The notes beneath the pieces were generated by a model. The model had not been told where the DNA came from. It saw only the letters and a list, made by a program, of their open reading frames with translations, and searched no databases. DNA of 64,000 nt from Sphingomonas sp. BT-65. Its GTDB lineage: Bacteria; Pseudomonadota; Alphaproteobacteria; Sphingomonadales; Sphingomonadaceae. The stretch spans positions 434,001 through 498,000 of the forward strand of contig NZ_JAPCIA010000001.1 in NCBI RefSeq assembly GCF_026107375.2, in the 5' to 3' direction. Shown piece after piece: positions 25,996 through 35,739 of the stretch (its first letter is position 1; every line of letters starts with the position of its first letter). A program made the translations under genes and the position numbers.

Positions 25996-27219
25996 ATGGC
26001 GAAGATCAAGGTGAAGAACCCGGTCGTCGAGATCGATGGCGACGAAATGACGCGGATCATCTGGGAATGGATCCGCGAGCGCCTGATCAAGCCCTATCTC
26101 GACATCGACCTCAAATATTACGATCTCGGCGTCGAGAAGCGCGACGAGACCAACGACCAGATCACGATCGATGCCGCCAACGCGATCAAGGAGTTCGGCG
26201 TCGGCGTGAAGTGCGCCACGATCACCCCGGACGAGGCGCGTGTCGAGGAATTCAACCTCAAGGAGATGTGGAAGTCGCCCAACGGCACGATCCGCAACAT
26301 CCTGGGCGGCGTCGTGTTCCGCGAGCCGATCGTGATCTCCAACGTGCCCCGCCTGATCCCGGGCTGGACCAAGCCGATCGTCGTCGGCCGCCACGCGTTT
26401 GGCGACCAGTATCGCGCGACCGACTTCAAGGTCCCCGGCGCCGGCAAGCTGCGCCTCGTGTTCGAGGGCGCCGACGGCCAGGTGATTGACCGCGAGGTGT
26501 TCAACTTCCCCGGCTCGGGCGTCGCGATGGCGATGTACAATCTCGACGATTCGATCCGCGACTTCGCCCGCGCCTCGTTCAACTACGGCCTCAACCTGAA
26601 GTGGCCGGTCTATCTCTCGACCAAGAACACCATCCTCAAGGCCTATGACGGCCGCTTCAAGGACCTGTTCCAGGAAGTGTTCGAGACCGAGGGCTTCGCC
26701 GAGAAGTTCAAGGAAGCCGGCATCGTCTATGAGCATCGCCTGATCGACGACATGGTCGCCTCGGCGCTCAAGTGGAGCGGCGAGTTCGTCTGGGCCTGCA
26801 AGAACTATGACGGCGACGTCCAGTCGGACCAGGTCGCGCAGGGCTTCGGTTCGCTCGGCCTGATGACCTCGGTCCTGCTCTCGCCGGACGGCAAGACCGT
26901 CGAGGCCGAGGCGGCGCACGGCACCGTCACGCGCCACTATCGCCAGCACCAGCAGGGCAAGGCGACCTCGACCAACCCGATCGCCTCGATCTTCGCCTGG
27001 ACCGGCGGCCTCAAGTTCCGCGGCAAGTTCGACGACACGCCCGATGTGGTGCGCTTCGCCGAGACGCTCGAGAAGGTCTGCATCGCGACCGTCGAGAGCG
27101 GCAAGATGACCAAGGACCTGGCATTGCTGATCGGCCCCGACCAGCCGTGGATGACCACCGAGCAATTCTTCGAGGCGATCCGCGCAAATCTCGAAGTCGA
27201 AATGGGAAAATGGCAGTAA
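25996..27219 (+). CDS. icd: NADP-dependent isocitrate dehydrogenase
   Basis: TCA-cycle enzyme converting isocitrate to 2-oxoglutarate with NADP. The 407-residue protein belongs to the homodimeric type also found in mitochondria: [20 protein letters not shown] at the start, then [14 protein letters not shown] for substrate, [12 protein letters not shown] for metal, and HGTVTRHYR plus [13 protein letters not shown] for cofactor. It is a single gene with its own terminator. Confidence 0.96.
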   Translation: MAKIKVKNPVVEIDGDEMTRIIWEWIRERLIKPYLDIDLKYYDLGVEKRDETNDQITIDAANAIKEFGVGVKCATITPDEARVEEFNLKEMWKSPNGTIRNILGGVVFREPIVISNVPRLIPGWTKPIVVGRHAFGDQYRATDFKVPGAGKLRLVFEGADGQVIDREVFNFPGSGVAMAMYNLDDSIRDFARASFNYGLNLKWPVYLSTKNTILKAYDGRFKDLFQEVFETEGFAEKFKEAGIVYEHRLIDDMVASALKWSGEFVWACKNYDGDVQSDQVAQGFGSLGLMTSVLLSPDGKTVEAEAAHGTVTRHYRQHQQGKATSTNPIASIFAWTGGLKFRGKFDDTPDVVRFAETLEKVCIATVESGKMTKDLALLIGPDQPWMTTEQFFEAIRANLEVEMGKWQ

Positions 27220-27232
27220 GCCGCTGAAATTC

Positions 27233-27268
27233 CGGCCCGGGCGCCAAGACCGGCACCCGGGCCGATTT
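27233..27268 (+). terminator. Terminator of icd
   Basis: CGGCCCGGG (27233-27241) pairs with CCCGGGCCG (27256-27264), a perfect 9-bp stem with a 14-base loop, followed by ATTTCATTTTCC. It begins 13 bases after the icd stop. Confidence 0.85.
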
Positions 27269-27343
27269 CATTTTCCTACAGCGGTGCAAATCGGCATAGA
27301 CTTGCCGGTGACAAACCATTCCACCGCTGCTTAGAGTGCCGAT

Positions 27344-29116
27344 ATGGCGCTCGATCTATCAAATAGTGGCTTCAGCGACGCGCTGGTGATTCTCGGCGCG
27401 GCGGGCATCGTCATCCCCGCCTTCGCCCGCTTCCGGATCAGTCCGGTGATCGGCTTCATCCTCGTCGGCGCACTGGTCGGCCCCGCGGGGCTAGGCCAGC
27501 TCGTGCAGCAATTCCCCTGGCTCTACTATCTCACCATCACCAACCCGCATTCGATCGAGCCATTCGCCGAATTCGGCATCATCCTGCTGCTCTTCTCGAT
27601 CGGGCTCGAACTCTCCTTCCGGCGATTATGGACGATGCGGACGTTGGTGTTCGGAGTCGGCGCCGCCGAACTGCTCGGTGCCGGACTGCTGATCGGCGCG
27701 GGCCTTTATTTCCTCGGTCAAAGCTGGTCCGGCGCGCTGGGCCTTGGCCTTGCGCTCGCGCTTTCCTCCACCGCGCTCGTCCTGCCCATTGCCGGCACCA
27801 CCAGCCCCGTCGGCCGGTCGAGCTTCGCGATGCTGCTGTTCGAGGATCTGGCGCTGGTCCCTATCATCTTCCTCCTCGGCGCGCTCGCGCCCGCCGCCGG
27901 GAATGTCGGGATCGGCGAGTTGGCCGGCGTCCTCGGCCGCGGTGCGATCATCGTCGCGCTCCTCTATCTCGGCGGCCGGCTCTATCTGCCGCGCCTGTTC
28001 GGCCAGGCCGCGCGCACCAAGTCGCCCGAGCTGTTCCTCGCCGCCAGCCTGCTCGTCGTCATCGTCGCGAGCATGGCCACCACTGCGGTCGGCCTCTCGC
28101 CGATCGTCGGTGCGCTGCTCGCCGGACTGCTGATCGCCGAGACCGAATATCATAGCGAGGTCGAGGTCATCACTGCGCCGTTCAAGGGCCTCGCACTCGG
28201 CGTCTTCCTGATCACCGTCGGCATGCGGCTCGATTTGCGCATGGTGGTGCAGGATTGGCCGCTGCTGCTCGCCGCGATCCTCGGCGTGATGACGGTCAAG
28301 GTCGCGGTGACGACCCTGTTGCTCAAGCTGTCGGGTGCGCGCACCGCCACCGCGGCCGAGGCCGGGGTGCTGATGGCGAGCCCGTCCGAGACCACGCTGA
28401 TCGTGCTGGGCGTCGCGGCGGCGGCCGGCCTGATCCTCCCTTCGACCGCCGCCTTCTGGACCACCGTCACCGCGATCGGCCTCACCATCACCCCGCTGCT
28501 CGCCAAGGCCGGGCGCTTCGCCTCGCGCAAGATCGAGGATCGCGACCACGAGAAGACCGTCGACCTGCAGGAAGTGACGATCGGCGGCTCGGTGATCATC
28601 GGCTTCGGCCGGGTCGGCCGCACGGTCGCTGACATGCTGCACGCGCATGGCAAGCCCTACATCGCGGTCGACGCCGATATCGACGGCGTCGCCGAGGCGC
28701 GGCGCGAGGGCTATACCGTGATGTTCGGCGACGTTTCGCGCAGCGAACTGGTCGATCGGCTCAACCTCGGCCATGCCGACGCGCTGATCCTGACGATGGA
28801 TGACCCCGTCCTCACCGTGCGCCTCACCCGTCGCGTGCGCAGTTGGGTGCCCGACATCCCGATCATCGCCCGCGCCCGCGACGCCGCGCACGCCGCCGAG
28901 CTCTACAAGGCCGGCGCTACCGACGCGGTGCCCGAGACGCTCGAAAGTTCGCTGCAATTGTCCGAGGCGGTGCTGGTCGATCTCGGCGTCGCGGTCGGCC
29001 CGGTCATCGCCTCGATCCACGAGAAGCGCGACGAGATGCGCAAGTCGATCAAGGAAGCCGCCGCCCTCGAACGCGAACCCCGCCTGCGCCGGGTACGCAA
29101 GGAGGCGGAGGCCTAG
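27344..29116 (+). CDS. CPA2 family cation:proton antiporter with RCK domain
   Basis: An inner-membrane exchanger, probably K+ or Na+ against protons, of the KefB/YbaL type. The first 400 residues form about twelve helices with family patterns (FGIILLLFSIGLELSF, LALSSTALVLP, LLFEDLALVP). From residue 415 on, a TrkA-N (RCK) domain has the nucleotide motif GFGRVGRTVADML and DADIDGV, suited to regulation by NAD(H) or a similar ligand. 590 residues is normal. It ends in a CTAG shared with the opposite gene's stop. The exact ion cannot be read from sequence. Confidence 0.88.
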   Translation: MALDLSNSGFSDALVILGAAGIVIPAFARFRISPVIGFILVGALVGPAGLGQLVQQFPWLYYLTITNPHSIEPFAEFGIILLLFSIGLELSFRRLWTMRTLVFGVGAAELLGAGLLIGAGLYFLGQSWSGALGLGLALALSSTALVLPIAGTTSPVGRSSFAMLLFEDLALVPIIFLLGALAPAAGNVGIGELAGVLGRGAIIVALLYLGGRLYLPRLFGQAARTKSPELFLAASLLVVIVASMATTAVGLSPIVGALLAGLLIAETEYHSEVEVITAPFKGLALGVFLITVGMRLDLRMVVQDWPLLLAAILGVMTVKVAVTTLLLKLSGARTATAAEAGVLMASPSETTLIVLGVAAAAGLILPSTAAFWTTVTAIGLTITPLLAKAGRFASRKIEDRDHEKTVDLQEVTIGGSVIIGFGRVGRTVADMLHAHGKPYIAVDADIDGVAEARREGYTVMFGDVSRSELVDRLNLGHADALILTMDDPVLTVRLTRRVRSWVPDIPIIARARDAAHAAELYKAGATDAVPETLESSLQLSEAVLVDLGVAVGPVIASIHEKRDEMRKSIKEAAALEREPRLRRVRKEAEA

Positions 29117-30933
29117 GCCATCCGCGCCTTCACCACTCGTTCCAGCACGTCGAGCGGCATCGCGCCCTTGCGCAGCACCTCGTGGAACTGACGCGGATCC
29201 CAGTTCGCGCCCGCCTTCGCCTTGGCCTCGTCGCGCAGCCGCACCCAGACGGTGTGTCCGATCTTGTAGCTGCAGGCCTGGCCCGGCCACACCGTGTAGC
29301 GATCAATCTCGCCCTGGCTGCGGCCGCGGGCGATGCCGGTGGTGGCGATGAAATAGTCGGTCGCCTTCTCGCGGCTCCAGCGCTTGGCGTGCATGCCGCT
29401 ATCGACTACCAGCCGCGTCGCCCGGAACAGCAGCGACTGGAGATAGCCGACCTGCCCCAGCGGGTCGCCTTCGAACATCCCCATCTCGTCGGCGAGCTGC
29501 TCGGTATAGAGCGCCCAGCCCTCGCTATAGGCGCTGAAGCCGCCGCGCCGCCGGATCAGCGGAATGTCGGGCGATTCGAGCGCGAGCATCACCTGCAGAT
29601 GATGCCCCGGCACCGCCTCGTGGTGCGTCAGCGTCGCCAGTCCGAACTTGGGCCGGTCGAACGTGTCGCGCAGGTTGATGTAATAGATGCCCGGCCGCGA
29701 GCCATCGAGCGTCGCCGCCTGGTAATAGCCGCCCGGCGATCCCGCCTGGATCGCCGGCGGCACCCGGCGGACCTCGACCGGCGCCTTGGGCAAGGTCGCG
29801 AACTGCTCGGACAGCCGCGTCTCCATCGCCCGGATCTGCTTGTTGAGCTCGGCGAGCAGCGCCTCGCGCCCCGGATCGGTGTTGGGGAAGAGCTGGTCGG
29901 GCCGCTCGTTCAATGCCACGAGCCGCGCGCCGACGGCGCCCTCGCCCATCCCCTGCGCCTTGAGAATCGTATCGATCCGCGCGCTGATCTCGGCGACCTG
30001 CTCCAGACCCAATTTGTGGATCTCGTCCCCCGACAGCCGGGTGGTAGTCGCAGCCTCCGCCGCAGCTGCATAGTAAGCCTCGCCGTCGGGCAGCCGCCAC
30101 ACGCCCGCATCATGCACCGCCTTGCCGCGCAGCTCGGTCACCAGCGCGCGCTGGCGGTCGAGCGCGGGGAACACCTTCTCCGTCACGATTGTCGCCGCCG
30201 CACCGGCGCGCTCGGGCGGCAGGTTCGCCGCCTTGAGCTTCGCCGCAAAGCCGGTGACCAGCCCCGTCTCCGCCGCCGGCTTGTCGCGCAGCGCCGCATA
30301 TTGCTTGAGCGCGGTGTCGAGGACATAGTCGGGCGCGAACACGCCCTTCGCCGCGTCGGTGCGCTGGCGCTCGGTCTCCTGGTCGATCACCGTCGCGAAG
30401 GCGCCGAGGCGCGCGAGATAGGCGTCGGCGTCCGCCGCGTCCTTCACCCGGTGCTGCGTGTCGAGGAAATCGGGCACATCCTGATAGGCGCCCGAGAGCT
30501 GGCTCAGCCGATAGGGGATGAAGCGCCCGCCGGTCTCACCATAGGCGAAGCGTTCGCGCCCGGCGATGCCGCGCTCGAGCTGATAGGCGACCACATCCTG
30601 GTCGAGCCGCGCATCCTCGCCGAGCGTTCCTGGATCGATCGCGCGGATCGCGGCCAGCTCGCGCTTCGAACGGGCGAGGTCGCGCGAGCTGTCCGCCGGG
30701 CTGCGTCCCGACAGCCGCGACTTGAGTGCGGCGTTCTTGCCGGTGTCGAGCCCGAGCGCGGTCGCGCCCTCCGGATTCTCCGCCAGGCGATCGGCGAAGA
30801 TCTGGTCGAGCAGCGTCCGCAGCCTCGCATCACCCGCGCCCGCGGAACTCGCCTGCACGGCCCGGGCCGGAACAACACCAGCCAGCGCCGCTGCGCCAAC
30901 CGAACATACGAACGAACGGCGGCGCATCGGCAT
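29113..30933 (-). CDS. DUF885 family secreted protein, metallopeptidase-like
   Basis: A 606-residue exported protein of the DUF885 family, thought to be zinc metallopeptidases. The N-terminus MRRRSFVCSVGAAALAGVVPARA fits a twin-arginine signal. The putative zinc site is THHEAVPGHHLQ near residue 430, an HExxxxHH-type motif typical of the family, with a downstream glutamate in FSAYSEGWALYTEQLADEMG. It ends tail to tail with the antiporter and lies downstream of a small secreted protein gene. Confidence 0.85.
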   Translation of the reverse strand: MPMRRRSFVCSVGAAALAGVVPARAVQASSAGAGDARLRTLLDQIFADRLAENPEGATALGLDTGKNAALKSRLSGRSPADSSRDLARSKRELAAIRAIDPGTLGEDARLDQDVVAYQLERGIAGRERFAYGETGGRFIPYRLSQLSGAYQDVPDFLDTQHRVKDAADADAYLARLGAFATVIDQETERQRTDAAKGVFAPDYVLDTALKQYAALRDKPAAETGLVTGFAAKLKAANLPPERAGAAATIVTEKVFPALDRQRALVTELRGKAVHDAGVWRLPDGEAYYAAAAEAATTTRLSGDEIHKLGLEQVAEISARIDTILKAQGMGEGAVGARLVALNERPDQLFPNTDPGREALLAELNKQIRAMETRLSEQFATLPKAPVEVRRVPPAIQAGSPGGYYQAATLDGSRPGIYYINLRDTFDRPKFGLATLTHHEAVPGHHLQVMLALESPDIPLIRRRGGFSAYSEGWALYTEQLADEMGMFEGDPLGQVGYLQSLLFRATRLVVDSGMHAKRWSREKATDYFIATTGIARGRSQGEIDRYTVWPGQACSYKIGHTVWVRLRDEAKAKAGANWDPRQFHEVLRKGAMPLDVLERVVKARMA

Positions 30934-30956
30934 CAGGCTTCCCCCTTTGTTTCGGA

Positions 30957-31349
30957 TCAGTCGTTGAGCGCGGGAACGCGGCGGACACAGTCTGCCAGTG
31001 CCGCGGCGGTCGCGCCATCCTGCGAACGCAGCCGCGCCTCGGCCGCGGTCGAATCGCGTCCGACCTCGGTGTCGACGGCCCGCGCCGCCTTGCCCGCCGC
31101 GCGGCCCGAATCGGCGGCGGCCATGCTCCAGTAGATCTGGTGGTCGAACAGCTGCGACGCCTGTGGCGTGCCCTTGCCGAGCTTCGCGGCGGCGCTGGTC
31201 AAGGCGGCGCAGCGCAGCGCCTCGGGATAGGGCGGCAATTTCCCCTGCGGCGCTCCAGCAGAAGCCAGGGCGCCGGGGCTCACGAACAGGGCCGCAGCGG
31301 CAGCGGCGGCCAATAGAACACGATCAGGCAGCTTCTTTCTCCTCGGCAA
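30957..31349 (-). CDS. Secreted hypothetical protein
   Basis: A 130-residue protein without a recognised family. It has a basic start and signal peptide ([31 protein letters not shown]) and a mature helical part with two Cys ([10 protein letters not shown] and LADCVRRVP) that may form one disulfide. The ATG lies inside the last codons of alaS (26-base overlap), so it is probably co-transcribed with alaS. The DUF885 gene follows 23 bases later. Confidence 0.65.
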   Translation of the reverse strand: MPRRKKLPDRVLLAAAAAAALFVSPGALASAGAPQGKLPPYPEALRCAALTSAAAKLGKGTPQASQLFDHQIYWSMAAADSGRAAGKAARAVDTEVGRDSTAAEARLRSQDGATAAALADCVRRVPALND

Positions 31350-33984
31350 GCGCCCCCTTCACGGCATCGATCGCGGCGGGGCCGTTTCCGCCCTCCGGTC
31401 CGCCACCCTGCGCCATGTCCGGGCGCCCGCCACCGCCCTGCCCGCCCAGTGCGGCAACGCCGCGCTTGACGAGTTCGACTGCGCTCAGGCTCCCAGTCAG
31501 GTCGTCGGTGACGCCGACCGCGATCGCTGCACGCCCTTCATTTACCGCGACAAAAGCTACCACACCTGAACCGATGCGGCCCTTGGCCTCGTCCACCGCG
31601 CCGCGCAGCGCCTTGGGATCAAGCCCATCGAGGATCTGGCCGATGAAGTTGACACCGCCGACCTGCTCGGGCCCGGCCTGCGCCGCCGCGCCACCGCCTC
31701 CGCCAAGCGCCAGCGCCTTCTTCGCCTCGGCCAGCTCCTTCTCGAGCCGCCGCCGCTCCTCGACCAGCGACAGCACGCGCGCCGGCACCTCGTCGGGCGA
31801 CGCCTTGAGCGCCGCGGCGACCTCGCGCAGTTTCTCGTCGCGACCCTGCAGCCACAGCCGCGCCGCCTCGCCGGTCAGCGCCTCGATCCGCCGCACGCCG
31901 CTCGACACCGCGCTCTCGCTCACGATCTTGAAGATGGCGATGTCGCCGAGCGCCCGCACATGCGTGCCACCACACAGCTCGACCGAATAGGTCCGGTCGG
32001 CGTCATGACCCATCGAGAGCACGCGCACTTCGTCACCATATTTCTCACCGAACAGCGCAAGCGCGCCCGCCGCCACCGCATCGTCCGGAGTCATCAGCCG
32101 CGTGCCGACCGCATCATTCTCGCGGATATGGCGGTTCACGTCCGCCTCGATGTCCGCGATCTCTTGAGCGCTCAGCGCCGACGGATGCGAGAAATCGAAG
32201 CGCAGTCGATCCGGCGCCACCAGGCTGCCCTTCTGCGTGACGTGCGGCCCGAGCCGTTCGCGCAGCGCCGCATGCAGCAGGTGCGTGGCGCTGTGGTTGG
32301 CCCGCAGCTGATCGCGCCGCGCCACATCGATGGCGAGCTTCACCGTATCGCCAACCGCGATCTCGCCGGTCTCGATCGTTGCATGATGCGCATGCAGCCG
32401 GCCGAGCGGCTTGGAGGTGTCGTTGACCACCGCCCGCGCCTTGTCGCTGGCGATCAGGCCGGCATCGCCCATCTGGCCACCGCTCTCGCCGTAGAAGGGA
32501 GTCTGGTTGGTCAGGATCACGACCTCGTCGCCCTGCCCGACCTTCTCAACCCGCGCGCCTTCCTTGACGATCGCCACGACCTGGCCCTCGCCATCGGTCG
32601 CGGTGTAGCCGGTAAACTCGGTGCCGCCGAGTTCCTCGGCGATGTCGAACCACACATCGTCCGAAGCCTTGGCGCCCGAACCCTTCCACGCCGCGCGCGC
32701 CGCCGCCTTCTGCTGCGCCATCGCCGCGTCGAAGCCCTCGCGGTCGACGCTCATGCCCTGCGGGCGCAGCGCGTCCTCGGTCAGGTCATAGGGGAAGCCG
32801 AACGTGTCGTAGAGCTTGAACGCGGTCTCGCCGGGCAGCGTGTCGCCCTCGCCCATCCCCGCCGTCGCCTCGTCGAGCAGCTTGAGGCCGTTCGCCAGCG
32901 TCTGGCGGAACCGCGTCTCCTCCTGCAGCAACGTCGCCTCGATCAGCGGCTGCGCGCGGACCAGCTCGGGATAGGCGCCGCCCATCTCCGCGACCAGGCT
33001 CGGCACCATGCGGTGCATCAACGGCTCCTTGGCACCCAGGATATGCGCATGGCGCATCGCACGGCGCATGATCCGCCGCAGCACATAGCCGCGGCCCTCG
33101 TTCGCGGGCAGCACGCCGTCCGCGACCAGGAAGCCCGACGAGCGCAGATGGTCGGCGATCACGCGATGGCTCGCCTGATGCTCGCCCGTGGTCGAGGCAC
33201 CGGTCAGCGCCCCGCTCTCGGCGATCAGCGCCTTGAACGTGTCGGTGTCGTAATTGTCGTGCACGCCCTGCAGCACCGCCGCGACGCGCTCCAGCCCCAT
33301 GCCGGTATCGATGCTCGGCTTGGGCAGCTCGCTGACGATCTCGTCATTCTCCTGCAGATACTGCATGAAGACGAGGTTCCAGATCTCGACGAAGCGGTCG
33401 CCATCCTCCTCGGGCGAACCCGGCGGGCCGCCCCAGATATGGTCGCCATGGTCGTAGAAGATTTCCGAGCACGGCCCGCACGGCCCGTCCGATCCCATCG
33501 CCCAGAAATTGTCCTTGGTCGCGATGCGGATGATCCGCTCTTCGGGCAGGCCCGCGATCTTCCGCCACAGGTCGAACGCCTGGTCGTCGGTGTGATAGAC
33601 GGTCGCGGTCAGCTTGTCGGGCGACAGGCCCCATTCCTTCGTCAGCAGCGTCCACGCATGCGTGATCGCCTGCTCTTTGAAATAGTCGCCGAACGAGAAG
33701 TTGCCGAGCATCTCGAAGAAGGTGTGGTGGCGCGCAGTGTACCCCACATTGTCGAGATCATTGTGCTTGCCGCCCGCGCGGACGCACTTCTGGCTCGACG
33801 CAGCGGTCTTGTACGGCCGCGTCTCCAGGCCGGTGAACACGTTCTTGAACGGCACCATACCGGCGTTGACGAACATAAGCGTCGGATCATTGTGCGGCAC
33901 CAGCGGCGCCGACTGCACGCGCGCATGCCCCTGGTCCTCGAAATAGTCGAGGAAGCTGCGGCGGATATCGTTGGTCGAGGTCAT
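31324..33984 (-). CDS. alaS: Alanine--tRNA ligase
   Basis: Charges tRNA-Ala and edits mischarged products. The 886-residue protein shows the class II catalytic start ([33 protein letters not shown]), the editing-domain zinc ligands [12 protein letters not shown] and [12 protein letters not shown], and a C-terminal C-Ala region with a Gly-rich stretch. Normal length. Its substrate tRNA-Ala(GGC) is encoded at 3.1 kb. Confidence 0.97.
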   Translation of the reverse strand: MTSTNDIRRSFLDYFEDQGHARVQSAPLVPHNDPTLMFVNAGMVPFKNVFTGLETRPYKTAASSQKCVRAGGKHNDLDNVGYTARHHTFFEMLGNFSFGDYFKEQAITHAWTLLTKEWGLSPDKLTATVYHTDDQAFDLWRKIAGLPEERIIRIATKDNFWAMGSDGPCGPCSEIFYDHGDHIWGGPPGSPEEDGDRFVEIWNLVFMQYLQENDEIVSELPKPSIDTGMGLERVAAVLQGVHDNYDTDTFKALIAESGALTGASTTGEHQASHRVIADHLRSSGFLVADGVLPANEGRGYVLRRIMRRAMRHAHILGAKEPLMHRMVPSLVAEMGGAYPELVRAQPLIEATLLQEETRFRQTLANGLKLLDEATAGMGEGDTLPGETAFKLYDTFGFPYDLTEDALRPQGMSVDREGFDAAMAQQKAAARAAWKGSGAKASDDVWFDIAEELGGTEFTGYTATDGEGQVVAIVKEGARVEKVGQGDEVVILTNQTPFYGESGGQMGDAGLIASDKARAVVNDTSKPLGRLHAHHATIETGEIAVGDTVKLAIDVARRDQLRANHSATHLLHAALRERLGPHVTQKGSLVAPDRLRFDFSHPSALSAQEIADIEADVNRHIRENDAVGTRLMTPDDAVAAGALALFGEKYGDEVRVLSMGHDADRTYSVELCGGTHVRALGDIAIFKIVSESAVSSGVRRIEALTGEAARLWLQGRDEKLREVAAALKASPDEVPARVLSLVEERRRLEKELAEAKKALALGGGGGAAAQAGPEQVGGVNFIGQILDGLDPKALRGAVDEAKGRIGSGVVAFVAVNEGRAAIAVGVTDDLTGSLSAVELVKRGVAALGGQGGGGRPDMAQGGGPEGGNGPAAIDAVKGALAEEKEAA

Positions 33985-34072
33985 GGCTGCGACTTAGGGG
34001 GTGAGCGGGTTCCGCTCAAGCGAAACGGTTCGATCAGGGTGATTGGGCAATCGCCGCCTTGAAACGAACATC

Positions 34073-34402
34073 TCACGAAGTGGGAAGATATCGGGCCATA
34101 CGCGCTTCGAGCAGACGGACGAGGACCGGATCCATGTATTCATACTCGTCGGGAATATCGAGGCACACGATCCTTTGGCGGTCCAACGAAGAACGAAAAT
34201 GCTTCTGGATCTTGTTTCGGTGAGCCCTTTCCATAACGAAGATGTAATCGGCCCATTCAACGAGTTCGGGGGTAAGTGGATTTTCAGCGTCGTGATTGGT
34301 ACCGGCCGACGCGACGCGAATACCCTCACGACCTGCAAATAGCTGTTCGGCGGTCGGACTTCGGAGCCGGTTCTGACTGCAAACGAAGAGAAAATTCTTC
34401 AT
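34073..34402 (-). CDS. Small protein-tyrosine-phosphatase-like protein (COG4551 type)
   Basis: A 109-residue relative of low-molecular-weight tyrosine phosphatases. The ATG at 34402 gives MKNFLFVCSQNRLRSPTAEQ, with the P-loop C-x5-R-S at residues 8-15; WADYIFVMERAHRNKIQKHF and LDIPDEYEYMDP follow, the latter holding the expected Asp. An alternative ATG four codons earlier is less well placed relative to GAGG. The gene's base composition is visibly lower in G+C (about half) than all its neighbours, suggesting recent transfer. Confidence 0.82.
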   Translation of the reverse strand: MKNFLFVCSQNRLRSPTAEQLFAGREGIRVASAGTNHDAENPLTPELVEWADYIFVMERAHRNKIQKHFRSSLDRQRIVCLDIPDEYEYMDPVLVRLLEARMARYLPTS

Positions 34403-34410
34403 TTCAGCCC

Positions 34411-35667
34411 TCACCCGATCGGCTCTTCAAGCGACCTGGGCGGCACGCTGAACCATTTCGGCCCACTCGCGGTCATATGGAAGCAATCCTCCAGCCGCAC
34501 CCCGAACTTGCCCGGGAGATAGATGCCCGGCTCGTTCGAGAAGCACATCCCCGGCGCCAACTTCGTCGTCTCGCCGCGCACCAGGTTGATCGGCTCATGC
34601 CCGTCCATCCCGATGCCGTGCCCGGTGCGGTGCGACAGGCCGGGCAGCTTGTAGTCCGGCCCATAGCCAAGCGATTCGTAGTAGCGCCGCACCGCGTCAT
34701 CCACCGCTCCCGCCGGCGTGCCGATCTTCGCCGTGGCGAAGGCGATGTCCTGCCCCTTCCGCATCTCGTCCCACACCTTGCGCTGCTCGGCGGCCGGCTC
34801 GCCATGGACGAAGGTGCGCGAGATGTCGCTCTCATAGCCATGGACCCGCGCGCCGCAGTCCATCAGCACCACCTCATCCTTCACCACCCTCTGCGGCTTG
34901 CCGGTGCCGTGCGGATAGGCCGAAGCCTCGCCGAGCAGGATCAGGTTGAACGCCACCTCCCCGCCCAGCTTGCGCGTCGCGGCGGTCATCAGCGCGGCGA
35001 TGTCCGGCGGCGTCATCCCCGCCTCGACCCGCGGATAGGTCCAGCGATAGGCCGCCATCGTCACATCCGCCGCCTTCTGCATCAGCGCGAGCTCGGCCGG
35101 GGTCTTGATCATCCGGCACCCGCGCACCACCGAATTGGCCGAAACGATCAGCCGCGCGTCCCCGATCGCCTCCGCCAGCCCCGCGACCGCGAAATGGCGC
35201 ACCGTCTCCTCGATCCCAATACGGTGGTTATGCAGCTTCTTCTCGCGCAGCCAGCCCGCGATCACCGCGAACGGGCTCTCATGCTCCTGCCACACCCGGA
35301 CCTGCGCCGGCACGCCGAGCGATTCGCGCACCGACGGTTCCTCGAAGAAGGGCGTGACGATCATCGGATCGCCCTCGATCGGGATCACCGCCGCGGTCAG
35401 CCGCTCGCTGCGGCTCCAGCGCACCCCGGTGAAGTAGAGCAGGCTCGCCCCAGGCTCGATCAGCACCGCGCCGATCCCGTTCGCCTTCATCAGCGCCTGC
35501 GCCCGGGCAAGCCGCGCGCGCCGCTCGTCCAACCCGATCGGCTTCACGTCGCCGGTGATGTTCGAGAGTGCCGACAAATCGGGCTCGGCGGCGCGGAGCA
35601 CCCCGGCGTGCGCGGCGAGCGGGGCGACGGCGGCTGCGGCCAGCAGCGAACGGCGGGACAGGATCAT
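34411..35667 (-). CDS. M24 family metallopeptidase (Xaa-Pro aminopeptidase-like), Tat-exported
   Basis: An exported pita-bread peptidase, 418 residues. ATG 35667 gives MILSRRSLLAAAAVAPLAAHA, a twin-arginine signal. The N-terminal creatinase-like domain (ERRARLARAQALMKANGI) is followed by the M24 domain with all metal ligands visible: LMDCGARVHGYESDISRTF (two Asp), LSHRTGHGIGMDGHEP (His), FSNEPGIYLPG (Glu) and GVRLEDCF (Glu). Xaa-Pro specificity is inferred from the family. It diverges from the dicarboxylate symporter gene. Confidence 0.88.
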   Translation of the reverse strand: MILSRRSLLAAAAVAPLAAHAGVLRAAEPDLSALSNITGDVKPIGLDERRARLARAQALMKANGIGAVLIEPGASLLYFTGVRWSRSERLTAAVIPIEGDPMIVTPFFEEPSVRESLGVPAQVRVWQEHESPFAVIAGWLREKKLHNHRIGIEETVRHFAVAGLAEAIGDARLIVSANSVVRGCRMIKTPAELALMQKAADVTMAAYRWTYPRVEAGMTPPDIAALMTAATRKLGGEVAFNLILLGEASAYPHGTGKPQRVVKDEVVLMDCGARVHGYESDISRTFVHGEPAAEQRKVWDEMRKGQDIAFATAKIGTPAGAVDDAVRRYYESLGYGPDYKLPGLSHRTGHGIGMDGHEPINLVRGETTKLAPGMCFSNEPGIYLPGKFGVRLEDCFHMTASGPKWFSVPPRSLEEPIG

Positions 35668-35739
35668 GGTCGCCAGCGATACGGCCCTTGACCCGCGCGC
35701 CGCAATCCCCTGTCTAGGCGCCGCAACGAGGGGAGCCCA

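Noticed and set aside
28843..31134. A 763-codon open frame opposite the DUF885 gene, and similar ones opposite alaS (31960-34062), cckA (43483-46104) and the M13 peptidase (46059-48164)
   Set aside because: All lie opposite clearly identified genes with conserved motifs; the products have no recognisable fold and no suitable ribosome sites.
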